NCBI GenBank assembly: GCA_029204225.1
Contig: CM055101.1
Coordinates: 62,624,171 to 62,688,170 of the forward strand
DNA from: Diphasiastrum complanatum
Taxonomy: Eukaryota > Streptophyta > Lycopodiopsida > Lycopodiales > Lycopodiaceae
DNA length: 64,000 nt
Reading direction: 5' to 3'
Positions 10,836-21,669 of this stretch are shown here, one piece after another. The translations under genes and the position numbers were made by a program. Under the pieces are notes generated by a model. It made no database searches. It was given only the letters and a program-made list of their open reading frames with translations, and was not told the DNA's origin. Each line of letters opens with the position of its first letter. Position 1 is the stretch's first letter.

Positions 10836-11090
10836 TTGACTTATCCCGGATATTCACCAGAAAGTCCAGAACCACTAGCCATACAAGATGGCTATGCAGT
10901 TATACAAGGGCCATTGCACACCAGATGTTTCATCTGTGGTGAAACTGGCCACTTCATGGTTGATTGTCCAGTCAAGACCACGTACCATGTTGAGTGTCCT
11001 GACTGTATCAAAAAACACAGTTTCAAAGACTGTCCAAAACAACCAACTAAGATCCTACCTGCCCGTCATGTCAGTTATGAATCACAATAG
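10836..11090 (+). pseudogene. Gag zinc-knuckle segment
   Basis: An 84-codon frame carrying CFICGETGHFMVDC, a perfect CX2CX4HX4C nucleocapsid zinc knuckle, followed by a second cysteine-rich stretch YHVECPDCIKKHSFKDCP. It is the continuation of the gag above in another frame. In Ty3 elements a protease would follow; here homology ends and no DSG or DTG protease motif appears. Confidence 0.8.
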
Positions 11091-12489
11091 GATCTTCACG
11101 ACAACAACATGAGCACTATAGCACCCTCCCGCTCAACCTGCTACTCACTCGAGAAGTTTCTAGCAAACTTCTACAATACCGCACAATACACCAGCTCCAT
11201 AATGAAAAAAGACAATATGAAATGAGTCCTTGTCGAAAGAAAGCAAAATCGATATTCAGTCATCTGCTACAATGTCCAACCAAGAGCAACCTCCACAGGG
11301 AATTGACAGGTTGTCTCCCTTTCTACAACCTCAAATCTATTTTGTCTTTCCATATGTTGATACGATTTCCAATGTGCCAATACATAATAGATCTAGGATT
11401 CAAAAATCCAGATAGAGATTTAGTTCTGAATCTCTTGTTCACAGAGGTCCTCAGGACATAGTACATCAATAATACCTGCATCTCAAGCTATATCCTACAA
11501 CATTTGCTATCACTGATGGTCAATTTTAGCGTCACCCACCCTGCCTTGTTTTGACAAGGGCATGTCAGAGTAAGTCACATTACTCTACAAACAATGGAAT
11601 AGTACAACTATCAAGGTGCATTATCAATGTTGATGAATGCAAGTTTTGTTCGACAAGTGCTATACAGTTCTCACTCTCTGTAACATTTGTTTATTTTCTT
11701 GTTTCTCTTCACCTATTTTGTGTGATTGATTTTTGCTTGAGGAATAGCTATTGCACGAGAGTCTTCTGTAGAGCAATTCCAGAACACATTTTCATTCATC
11801 TATCCATCTTCAGATTCCCTTGTACAATAGTTTAGGATTTTTGAGACATATGAGAAATTCATGTCAAATTAGAGTTGATTCATGTATCTCATTGCCATAT
11901 TATTTTTTGAGTCAACTACAGCAAGATCGAAATAAATTTACTTAAAATTTGTTCAATCTTTAGTCCAGTCGCATGTTCAATGAGTTTCAACTACATGTTC
12001 CACATGCCGATCCAATCCTGAGCATGAACAGTTACCAGCAACAACATCCCCACCAACAGATTTTTTTGGGGGGGGAGAGAGTGGATCTGCTTGGATCCAC
12101 TGGAGCAGTTACGCTGCCAACAACAACACCAGCAAGACAGCCAAGGTCACAAACCCAAAGTTGACAACGACAAAGCTAAGAAGATAGATGGGCAATCCAA
12201 AGCGACTCGATCAGAAGAAGTATCTCAGTCATGACGAAGATCCTTCAGAAAAAAAAAAAAACACAAGCATTGGAAAATCAGTCTCCTTCTTCAACCGACC
12301 TCTTGCCATTTTTTGCGCCCATTCTCATGCCTATCGCCCACACCATCCACTGTTGTCACTATCACCCTTCCCTCCATCTATTTGTTTATCATCAGTTTAC
12401 TGTTCTTCTGAGAAATCCCTAGTTTTTATAGTCCTACCAAAGCAGTTAAAAAATCATTGCAAATGTCTTGCTGAGACCAATTGCCACCT
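11091..12489 (+). other. Internal region of the gag-only element, no recognised gene
   Basis: Contains several short plus-strand frames (11222-11461, 11551-11835) and a T8G8 run near 12061. None shows protease, RT, RNase H or integrase motifs. This is where pol would be expected. Confidence 0.5.
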
Positions 12490-13154
12490 ACAATGGTTGA
12501 TCAACCAAAAGAAGACCTACAAAAGCAAACGAAGCAGCTAGAAGACATCAGAAATTAAGCAAAGAAGCTGAGGAGGAAAGGACAAAACTTAAGCAACATA
12601 TGAGTCAGATCAATCTTGATCAAAAGAAACTCTCTGGAGTAATGATAGTTGAATCCCCTCCTACGAAGCCCAAAGAGATCCAAAAGTAACGGATCAAAAG
12701 AAAAAGCTGCAAAAAAGAAAGATCAAGACAACCATGAACCTGCAAAATAAAGCAAGCTCCTCACCCAGCAAGTGGTGGTCAAAGCTCGACATTGCAAGGG
12801 TCCAAGGCTGCAACTATAGAACTAGTAGTTCCTTCATCCTTTCACCAAGCCTTCATCATGTTTTCTTACCGTTACCAAACCGTCCATCCAAAACTGTTCC
12901 TACCACCAATTTTTTACGAATCCATTCCCTTGAGACTGATAATCAAAGTTTGTGCAACCTGTAGATCAAAGGTTTTCCTTGAGACTGGAACTTCAACTGA
13001 GAGAAGAACCACGGAAACACCCAGTGGCAAATGGAGGGTACAGACCTCCCAAAAGATAGAATCTTCCAAGAAACCAAAGATGAAACTGTCAATGGTAGAT
13101 ACAAGTGACAAAACAAAGAGACACATGGAAAGCACTCGAGCATGCAAGTTGTGA
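12490..13154 (+). CDS. Unassigned coding-like region of the gag-only element
   Basis: Around 12493-12650 one frame reads as a highly charged, probably coiled-coil segment (KEDLQKQTKQLEDIRN, then AKEAEEERTKLKQ, with one stop). From 12792 a 120-codon frame ends at 13154 with a lysine-rich C-terminus (IESSKKPKMKL, DTSDKTKRHMES). I recognise no family. It lies between the gag remnant and the polypurine tract, in place of pol. It may be an element-specific accessory ORF or the far end of a divergent gag; it may also be chance. A 179-codon minus-strand frame overlaps it without homology. Confidence 0.3.
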
Positions 13155-13389
13155 AGCTGCTGAGAGCTCTCCAATTTTGAGAATGTCAACCAATTGTAGC
13201 AACAAGACATTCTGGTTAAACTGCGACAATTCGTAAAAAAACATTTTTGTGATAAAGACTGGCGACAATAAGCACTTGGTTTTATGTAAGCGAATGAGGA
13301 TCTATACTTTTCCAAGTGACGATCAAAGATGCCAATGCAAAGTGGAACGACATCGTCCAATATGAGTTGCAGTGGGTCCTGCAACACAT

Positions 13390-13403
13390 TAGGGGTGGGA
13401 TGA
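13390..13403 (+). other. Polypurine tract of the gag-only element
   Basis: TAGGGGTGGGATGA immediately before the right LTR start TGTTGG; a purine-rich plus-strand priming site in the expected place. Confidence 0.8.
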
Positions 13404-14563
13404 TGTTGGCTGATTCTGACGAATCCCCAAGATACTCGAACAGAGCAACTCAAGAGCAGCTCTCACCTTAGACCTAGGAGGTCTATGAGAAGACGAGACT
13501 AATGAGGACTGAGAGCCGAGTATGAGAGCCGACAAATACTAGTTAGAAAAGACATGCAAGAACTGTGTAAGCCTCATGGTGAATCCCGAAAGATGGAATG
13601 ACCATGTAGGAACTAGTATTTCTAAGGAAATGTAATAAATGCAAGTAGATCCCTCTTAAAGAAAGTAGAGTGAGCCACCTTTTGATGGTGACCTCTAGTG
13701 GAGAGCATTATTCCACTTGTAAATTGTGAAATGTGGAAATTCCACTAGGAGGCCACCTAAGGAGCTCTCTTGCTTATTTAAGAGACTCCCTCTTTGTGAA
13801 GAGGAGCTTTTTGTGAATTGTATCAACTCCATGCTAAAATGAAAAGAGTCTTCACGAGTTTGGTACATCCATTGAGCTCCTTGATCATGTTTGTTTCTTG
13901 AGTGATGCATTTATGATCTTGCCCTTCCCTCCTTTTGTGTGTGGTTGTGGAATGTAGAGTGGATTAGATTTGCTACTTTCGTAGAGTGGATTAGTTTCTT
14001 TTCTTGTTTGTGGAATAATGTAGGAACCAGCATTCATGTAAACTAAATAGGCTAGATCTATGGTGTAATTCCTGCATATCTCTTTACAATCCAGTTCTTG
14101 ATGCTCTTGGGATGTCCAAGAATCAAAAGACTGGTTGGTTTCTTGATTCTTGGACTTCTAACATGCTGTAGATTAGTTTTTGTTTCTTGTTTTGTCAATT
14201 TATGCAAGTGTAGCTCAGTTTAGTAATGCTTAGGCTCTGATTTAGTTTGCTTTTAGGAGTAGATAGCTATATAATCTGCTGAATGTTCATCTGGGCAACA
14301 CTCTAATCTGTGAATGAGTGTTCCTTGGCTTGCATCTATGTATGAATATAAGTGCGTTCAAGAGAGTTCGTCCCTGAGTAGTCCTCTGACAGGCAGGACA
14401 AAAACTATACTACAACATCAATCTGTTCCCTTCTGTCTGATCTTGGGTTTAAAACAAGAATGACAATCTCAAGAAGAACCCACCATCTCTGTTGATAGAC
14501 AGAAGTAAGAAAGAATCAATTTTAAAAATCAACAGATCCTCTGGATCGGAGGGTCTTTAAACA
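13404..14563 (+). repeat. Right LTR of the gag-only element (1160 bp)
   Basis: Begins TGTTGGCTGATTCTGACG and ends GTCTTTAAACA. It aligns along its whole length with the left LTR apart from the two gaps described there, and mismatches are scattered. It retains the longer, presumably ancestral form. Confidence 0.95.
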
Positions 14564-14568
14564 ATAAC
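14564..14568 (+). repeat. Target site duplication, right copy (ATAAC)
   Basis: ATAAC directly after the right LTR, identical to the left copy. Copia gag coding resumes at 14569. Confidence 0.9.
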
Positions 14569-16496
14569 AACCATCTCTGGAAATTCAAGATGAAGGTTAT
14601 ACTTCTAGCCAAAGAATTGTGGGACATCGTTGATGGCACAGAACTCAAACCAGATGGTGATGCAGCCATCATCACCAAGTGGAGACTGAGAGATGGCAAA
14701 GCATTTGCCATGATCACCCTCAAACTAAAGGACACTCAGATCAGCCACATACGTGTTGTTCAGACAGCTAAGGATGCATGGGACATCCTAGCAACTCTCT
14801 ACTACATTAGAGACGTTACATCCAAGCTCCATCTGAGGAAGAAATTCTTCAACCTCAAAATGTCTGAAGCAGATAGTGTTTCGAGTCACCTCAACACTTT
14901 CAAAAATCTTATGGAGCAGATGACTGCAACTGGCTCAGTCATAGAAGATTTCGATGCACTCGACTCTATTATCGAGTCTACCTGAAGCCTACGAAAATTG
15001 GGTAATGGCAATTTCTACCCAAGCGCACATCACTCTATCAAGAGTAATCTCGCTGCTCCTACAAGAGGAGATCAGAAGATCAGCATCCTCCTTAGGCTCA
15101 GGATCGGATCCTCAAGCTCTGTGTTCAAAAAAACAGAAGTTCAGATCCAAGAGATCTACAAAGTCAGGTTCTACTGACAAAAAGAGCAACATGCAATCTG
15201 GACCAAATTTCGGTTCTGGATCAAATTCAAGCTCTTCATCATTCCAACCTGCGCAGAAACTATTCTGTAGATACTATAAGAGGACTGGTCACAAAATCAA
15301 GGACAACAACGAAAAGAAGAAGTAGTTCCAACAACAAGCACATAGTGCTACAGCCAGTCACTCAAATCAACAACAACAACAACAAGAAGATGAAGCAGCT
15401 TTCATGACCAAAGTCGGAGAACAACAAGATATCGATTCCTGGTATGTAGACTCCGGAGCAACTCAACACATGACTCACCATCGCGACTGGTTCAAAGACT
15501 ACAAGTCTTTCACCCACTCTCGAGTTGTGCAACTAGGAGACAACTCATCACATTCAATCGAAAGTGAAGGGACAGTCTGGGTTGAATTCAAAAGAGGTGA
15601 AGTTGAGTTGCTGTCCAACGTTCTCCACATTCCAAATCTAACCAAGAATATGCTCTCAGTTAGTAGAATCACCGATTCAGGTTGGAGGGTCGAATTCGAT
15701 ACAGAAGACCGCACAATCCTTGACAAATCCCGGAAGGTTCTAGCCTACGGAAGAAGAAGCGGCTATCTTTACAAACTTAGCCATTGCTATTCTTCTAACA
15801 GTCAAGCTCTTCACACAATCACTTCGAAATCAATTGATATGTTGTGGCATTTTAGACTTGGCCATCTTAACTACAATAGTATTCAACAAATGTCAGCTTA
15901 GAATCTAGTACAAGACCTACCTCCAGTCAACAAGCCAGCTTCTCCATGCGAAAGCTGTATTATCAACAAGCATGCTAGAAGTCCCTTCAATTCAGACTCC
16001 GTTCATACATCCAAGGGCTTGTTTGACCTTGTACACAACGACATTTGTGGCTCGATGCATATTGCTTCCACAGGGGGGAGCTCTCTATTTCCTAACCTTC
16101 ATCGATGACTTCTCAGGACTGCAGGCTACTATATGAAGAACAAATCCGAAGCATTCAAGTTCTTCAAGCAGTTCAAGGCGTCTGCAGAAAACCAGACTCA
16201 GAGGAAGATCAAGGCTCTATGCACAGATGGAGGGGGGGAGTACATCTCCACATAATTAAAGGAGTTCTGCAAGGCCAATGGGATACTTCAACAATACACA
16301 ACCAGCTACTCACCTCAGTCCAATGGTGTAGCTGAGCGGAAGAACCGGACACTCATCGAAAGTGCCAAGAGCATGATGGCCCATGCCTCTCTTCCAAAGA
16401 AGTTCTGGGCAAAAGCAGTTACTATAGTTGCCTACTTACAGAATCGATCCATCACTAAAGCCCTGAATGACAAGACACCTTATGAGGTGTGGACAA
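14569..16496 (+). pseudogene. Ty1/copia gag-protease-integrase, disrupted
   Basis: Continues the gag that began at 7463. Segments: gag helices (HLWKFKMKV, KLHLRKKFFNLKMS) to a frameshift near 14970; gag end with a degraded zinc knuckle (CRYYKRTGHKIKDN, lacking two cysteines) and a stop at 15323; protease DSWYVDSGATQHMTHH at about 15430; pre-integrase LWHFRLGHLNYNSIQQMSA, stop at 15899; integrase zinc region CESCIINKHARSP; core FDLVHNDICGS, CTDGGGEYIST and SPQSNGVAERKNRTL, with a frameshift in the G-run near 16075. Coding stops at 16496 inside the integrase tail (TPYEVWT), where an LTR-like block begins. Gag matches the copia at 52-58 kb in pattern. Confidence 0.9.
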
Positions 16497-17189
16497 TGTT
16501 GGATTTACCTCCTCTACTCTCCTAAATCCTATTTTAATCTGCCTCCATTCATGCTGCATTTTTACTCATGTTGTCGTACAGTCTACATATTTACATGTAA
16601 AATAAGACAGACGAATAAAACGCAACTGTCTGGATAAATACAAGTAAATTCTCACAGACGAAGAAAAGGCGAAAAACACAGCACGATGTCTTTACACGTG
16701 TTTTGTGACAAGCGAAAAAGGCGACACTGCCTTACAAACTGTCGAAGTGCCCTAGGAAAAGCAAAGGCACCATGTAAATTCAAATCCTAAGGCATTTCAT
16801 CAAAGTGACATATTTTTTGCATCTTCACTTCATTTCAACAAAAGCTGACGTCGCGACCTTTTTCACGCTCACCCTATGCAACTGTGTAACAGACTTGACA
16901 ATGACAGCAGCCACCCACGATCTCCTACAGATACCACATCCACTTTGTACTTTCTTCATCTGCACACTTGTAAAATTGTGTATATATATTGAATACCATT
17001 ATGCGTATTCAATGATTAAGTAAGTGTGTGTAAAAATAATTGCATCATAAGCTTACTAGAGATAGACGAAGTAGATGCCTTGCACATTGATTCTTTTGTA
17101 TTGTCAGTAATAGGTTCATTCCTCTTACAGATTGAATTAGCTTCATAGAGCATGCGGTTTCGTCCGCTATTGTCTTGTGCTCCACAACA
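16497..17189 (+). repeat. LTR-like block inside copia pol (solo-LTR candidate)
   Basis: Starts TGTTGGATTTACC and can be ended at TCCACAACA, giving TGTTG/CAACA inverted ends. It interrupts copia coding right after TPYEVWT. It contains GCGAAAAAGGCGACACTGCC-type motifs seen in the other copia LTRs. No target duplication or primer-binding site was found, and the copia RT that should lie here is missing, so a deletion accompanied or followed the insertion. Confidence 0.4.
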
Positions 17190-17574
17190 TTATTGACATG
17201 TATATTTTGCTATACTTCATCTGATAACAGCTCTGTTGTTTTGCGTTCAGACTAGTGTCCATATTGCTATGCTTTTCTTCATTCTGTCTAACTCTCTTCT
17301 TAATGAGTTATTATTAGTCTAGCTATTGACAACTAATATTTAGTCTTGTCTTTCACGACTGATTATTAGTCGAGCTCAGTCTAGCTCTTCGCAAATCATT
17401 CGCGACTAATAATTTGTCTAGTTGTTCGCGACAAATTATTTTTCTGATGTTTTTTTTGGTTAATGTTTGGTTACGTAATCAGATCGACCGTGATTTCTAT
17501 CACTAACGTTCTGTTCGTTTCTGATAGGCGTAGTCATGCTTAGGAAAAGAGTGATGATGAGCTAATTCTGTACA
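17190..17574 (+). other. No gene seen
   Basis: Repetitive A/T-rich sequence with several variants of CGACTAATAATTTGTCTAG and GACTGATTATTAGTC between 17300 and 17440. No coding content. Confidence 0.4.
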
Positions 17575-18420
17575 AATCCAGGCTCAACTCATTGGAAGAT
17601 TGCGAAACGGATTTTGCAATACCTTCAGTTAACAAAGGATTTTGGTTTGTGTTATTATCGTGATGCATGGTTCCAGATGCTTTTCTACAGTGATGCTAGC
17701 TGGGCATCTCTCAAGGACCACTGTAAAAGTGTTTCAAGAGGATGCACCATCACGTCAGGAGCAGCAATTTTTTGGGTCAGCAAGAAGTAGACCATTGTGG
17801 CTCAGTCATCCTGCGAAGCAGAGTACGTTGCAGCAACAAAGATGGCTAATGAAATCATTTGGCTCAAACAGTTCCTTGATGAACTGGGTGAAACAGGGAG
17901 TGAGCCTCTGATTTTGTAGATGGACAATACATCTACAATACATTTGACAATGGATCTTGTGTTTCACTCAAGGACGAAACACATCGCAATCAAGTATCAC
18001 TTGATAAGGGATCTGATTGAGAAGAAGATGCTGCAGACTATTATCATTGGAACAAAGGAGATGGTGGCTGACATTTTCACAAAGGCCTTAGGCAAAGGTT
18101 TGTTCGAGAAACAAAGGAGAAGTCTTGGAGTCATTAAGCTACCATGCTTTGAGAGGGAGCTAAAGAAACAAAACTTTTCTATTACCAAAGCTTTGCTAGC
18201 TTTCAACCCTCAATCTGACGAAAAGACACGAAGCGAAAATGTTCACAAACACCCTGACGAAGAGACACAAATGCGAAAAATTCACGAACGAAATTTTTTT
18301 GTGATGACACGAAAGTCAAACGACTCGAAGCGACACGAAAATCTTTGTGACACTTTTGGCCCTTCACGTTCCAAAGAATCAAGAAGATCATGCAAGTACC
18401 ATGAAGTACAAAGACCTTGA
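17575..18420 (+). pseudogene. Ty1/copia RNase H and polyprotein C-terminus
   Basis: One frame reads HWKIAKRILQYLQLTKDFGL, FYSDASWASLKDHCKSVSRG, SSCEAEYVAATKMANEIIWL, MDNTSTIHLTMD and HSRTKHIAIKYHLIRDLIEK, the full copia RNase H with its D, E and D positions visible. Two in-frame stops (about 17788 and 17919) break it. The part from 17920 stays open for 166 codons and adds an unusual lysine/glutamate-rich tail with repeated GACACGAA-type codons. A polypurine tract follows. It belongs by orientation and position to the element that begins at 6428, but RT is absent between them. Confidence 0.85.
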
Positions 18421-18437
18421 TCTGATATAATGACATA

Positions 18438-18446
18438 GCGGAAGAG
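18438..18446 (+). other. Polypurine tract of copia element
   Basis: GCGGAAGAG directly before TGTTAGGATGTGCC, the probable start of a 3' LTR. Confidence 0.5.
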
Positions 18447-19549
18447 TGTTAGGATGTGCCTAGCCCACTTCTCTTGTAATCCGTGATTAGTTATGGATTG
18501 TTTAGTCTATCTAATCTAGTGTGCTACTTTGAATGTATAAGATATATATAGAAATGTCATTAGATCAAGGAGAATTGAAGAAAAGTATTTTTAGGATTCA
18601 AATCTTTATGGAAAATGACTTGGAAAATTACTTTTTTGGTCATTTTTTACACAAACTATGTTAGATTTGTTCGTGGAGTTTTTAGAAGCAAGATCCACCT
18701 CAGATATACCCATATTGAGTTGGGCGAACATTACCTTAGGCAAATGTTAAGCATTATGCCATTTTGGAAACGTTTGTCGATCATCTTCCAGTCCTGATGA
18801 ACCTTCGTCGACATGCCAAATGGATTTAAAATGCCAAATTTAGGTCGGTCATAGGTTCCAGATCTTGGAAATTTGCATTTATTAAAGTACTTGGGCAAAT
18901 GATGGCCTTAGGCGAATGTTGAACCTTTGCCAGATCTATAGAACGTTCACCAGCAGACTGCTTATTTTGTCCAAAATCTTCGTTGAGAATATTGGAAGCT
19001 ATTTTCATAGTACTGAGCAAGCCTGCAAATTTTTGTCCAAAACTGATTAGCCAAACATATTTTGTGTAATGGACCTTCCAAATTCACCTATAAGTAGGTT
19101 GAATTCGATTCATTTGTCACTTGTGCCAACAGAGCTCTTGAGATCCAACAGTGAGGCAATCGGCACTATTCGCAAAAGATCTAACTCTACTGGCGTCCGT
19201 TGCAACGCGATAGAATGATTGCCTTCCCACTTTGGCATTCAATCCGAATAAGCCAATGGCGTCAGATAATATTAAAGATAAGTTGCCAGTGGTCAGATTA
19301 TATTTCCGAGCTGCCATGATGGGAGGCTCCTGGGAATCTCAGTTCACCGCTTGGACGACCTCAAAGTGGATTGTTGGAGCCCATTGTTGTTTTTTGCCAC
19401 ACAACCTAGATTTCAACACTGCCTGACTCGACTTCATGGAGAAGGTGTAGTGTCATTTAATAAAAATACGACGTGATGTTAATAAAAGCCCCCAATAACT
19501 GCCTCTCGCAGGTGTCATGGGACCGCCACCAGTTTTGGTGGGGATACTG
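18447..19549 (+). other. Probable 3' LTR start and unassigned sequence
   Basis: Begins TGTTAGGATGTGCCTAGCCC after the polypurine tract, so its first part is probably a copia 3' LTR. Beyond TGTTAG it does not resemble the LTR at 6428. Short frames at 18615-18797 and 19232-19426 have no recognised domain. Near 19510-19549 the sequence CCACCAGTTTTGGTGG can form a hairpin and is followed by GGGGATAC, a polypurine-like end. Confidence 0.35.
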
Positions 19550-20160
19550 TTGGAGGGATTGCGGATCTCGAGACAACCCTAACCCTAATTAATAAGTGAG
19601 AGGGATTTGGCACCCTGTGTGTGTAAGTCCAACCCGATGATCACATAGTTATTTGATAATTAGAAAGTTAATAAAAGGACTTTGGGCCTTTTTGCGAGAT
19701 TTGTAATGTCGCAGGGCCTAAATGTCAAGTTAGGATAAAGTTGGGACTCCCACCAAAATTGTTCAAATTTAATTTCAAATTGGTTCCCTCCAATTTTGAA
19801 ATGGGTTCCCACTCTTTTTTAAGTTTGAATAGTCAAGGAGGTAGAAATGGGCCAATAGGATTTTGAGGCCAGGATCCTCCTCTCTACTATAAATAGTGCC
19901 AAACTCGAGTTTGCTACACATGTTCATATCATCATTTCAATACAAGTAGATTGGTTATCTTATGGAATGAATTTGTGAATGTCCTTGCTCTCTATCTTTT
20001 TTCTCCATCTCTCATTCTCTTGTTGCATTTGTTAATTGTTGGAACTGAATATTATTGGGATTGCATGTTCTTATGCTTTTTGTGAGAGAGAAGAGAAGAG
20101 AGAGTAGGAGTAAACTATCTTCATTGTGGATCGTAGTGTTAATGGTTGTAGTGCTAATTC
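19550..20160 (+). repeat. LTR of a separate element (right end approximate)
   Basis: Begins TGTTGGAGGGATTGCGG after the purine-rich GGTGGGGATAC. It contains a TATA box in CTACTATAAATAGTG (19884-19898). No second copy or clear CA end is visible, so the right limit is a guess. Confidence 0.45.
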
Positions 20161-20714
20161 ATTGTCTAAATGATCAAAGCTTGCTTCGGTAGATCATTTC
20201 TAGGATACAATGTTCCTGATGACCATAAATCTACATGCTTTAGTTTTTCCTCCATGTATCGGATCATATCAGAAGTTGACAATTTGGGTTGTTTTGAATT
20301 TCTTGTCTTGAGTGGAGCATATTCTGGTGACAGATCCACATGAAGATGATAAAGTTTTGTCATCAGTACAATAGTATATTAACAAACAGCACAATGACAA
20401 TAACAGAGCTAGAGATGGCGCTAAACACTTGTTCAACCCTAGAGATAGAGATGGTGTAGGCTTTGTTTCCGAAATGTCACTCCTAATTCAAATTTTTGAG
20501 TGTTCCCAACTATTAAGAGGGAATATTTTGACATTTTAAAAATTATACTTTAATTGTGGTTAAGCATCAGTGAAGTTTGATGTGACTAAAGTAAGGTACA
20601 CTCATGTTCATGGAAAGTAGTGTGGGCAGATGCGTAAAGAAGTTAGAAAATGATATTTTAATAGCTTTATTGTTATTTTTCTCTCTCCTACATGTCATTT
20701 CATATTTTCTCTAA

Positions 20715-21086
20715 TGCATTGAACTTTCCAATAACTCCACTGCTAAGCTTCTTGCACACCTTGGTGATGTCGAGAAAATTCGCGAAATTGAACGCCTCTT
20801 AAAAAAGCCTAGCTTCTCTACCTTACTAAACAAATATTTTCAAAATACAAGAAAGAAAACAGGATCCTTCAATCTGAACAAACTGAGCTCAGTCATATCA
20901 GGCCGCAACAAGAAGAAATATTTTTTGAACAAGGGCAATGAGAGGCAAAACAATGGTGGCAAAGAGGATCTTCCAATACCAATTGCACTGACCTCCAGTA
21001 CTCTTATTTCTTCTATTTCCTCCTGCACACAGATCAAGCACGGTAAAAATTCAGCTTTAGATGTTTTTGTAGTTACGTTATTATAA
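20715..21086 (+). CDS. Unassigned 122-codon open stretch (possible exon fragment)
   Basis: An open frame without a start codon, bounded by TAA at 20712 and TAA at 21084. It reads LLAHLGDVEKIREIERLLKK, then a basic stretch (SVISGRNKKKYFLNKGNER) and DLPIPIALTSSTLISSISS. A pyrimidine-rich tract (TTTTTCTCTCTCCT) precedes it and CACGGTAAAA near 21040 could be a splice donor. I recognise no family. About 150 bp on, another plus frame contains NDLKSLFESFGHVIS, which looks like the start of an RNA-recognition motif. Together they may be a captured or decayed host-gene fragment; chance is not excluded. Confidence 0.25.
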   Translation, partial: CIELSNNSTAKLLAHLGDVEKIREIERLLKKPSFSTLLNKYFQNTRKKTGSFNLNKLSSVISGRNKKKYFLNKGNERQNNGGKEDLPIPIALTSSTLISSISSCTQIKHGKNSALDVFVVTLL

Positions 21087-21397
21087 GAGATGCCTTGAGA
21101 AGATAAATGTCAAACGACTTTATTCTAAAACTTTACTTCATATTTTTGGTCATATTGATGAGATCTTTGAGCAAATTGTATTTGGTTGGACTTTTTTTTT
21201 CGCATTTGAAGCATGAATGGTACAAACTCTTTCAAGTCTTTTGTGAGTTCAATGTTAATAATATCCCACCTTTTACTTGCTCTAACACAAAATGATTTAA
21301 AGAGTTTATTTGAGAGTTTTGGGCATGTTATATCCATGGATACTGGAATTATTAGTAACAAATACTTAGAATTTGTTTTGCATAGGAACACAGATCA

Positions 21398-21626
21398 TGC
21401 TACACAGTAACACAGACAGAAAACACTCTCCACAGCAAGCTCACATAGCAACTGTATTTCTCAAAACGAAATTACACTATACATATAGTTGTTCACTCAG
21501 GCAACCCATGCATGACCCAGGTTGTCGTTGACGGGACGCGTATCCCGTCGTGGCGAGGCCAACTGATCCTTATCCACTGATAGGACCCACAATACAGTAG
21601 CACAGTGATTCTACTTTAATTCTAAC
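21398..21626 (-). repeat. Short Ty1/copia LTR (about 230 bp)
   Basis: On the minus strand it starts (A/T)GTTAGAATTAAAG after a polypurine tract and can be ended at GTGTAGCA. It is downstream of a copia RNase H in the same orientation. The first base of the expected TGTTAG is mutated. Confidence 0.55.
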
Positions 21627-21641
21627 TCTCTCCCTTAAAGT
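21627..21641 (-). other. Polypurine tract of copia element
   Basis: Minus strand CTTTAAGGGAGAGAG, between the RNase H coding end and the LTR. Confidence 0.65.
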
Positions 21642-21669
21642 AGAGTCTACTTTATATACAGTCATATAC

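Larger units (their letters stand above)
7514..14563 (+). mobile_element. Non-autonomous gag-only Ty3-like LTR retrotransposon, nested
   Basis: A complete 7.05-kb element. Parts in order: left LTR (7514-8553), tRNA-Asp-like primer-binding site (8556), leader minisatellite (8640-9545), decayed gag with CCHC zinc knuckle (9864-11090), unassigned coding-like sequence (12490-13154), polypurine tract (13390-13403), right LTR (13404-14563). ATAAC target duplications flank it. No protease, RT, RNase H or integrase motif is seen anywhere inside, so mobilisation must have relied on enzymes in trans. Primer type and layout recall plant Tat/Athila-related and gag-only (TR-GAG) elements; clade assignment is inference. 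It sits inside the gag of a copia element. Confidence 0.85.

Noticed and set aside
12914-13453. 179-codon minus-strand frame
   Set aside because: It overlaps the plus-strand frame of the gag-only element and runs across its polypurine tract and into the LTR. I see no domain in it.
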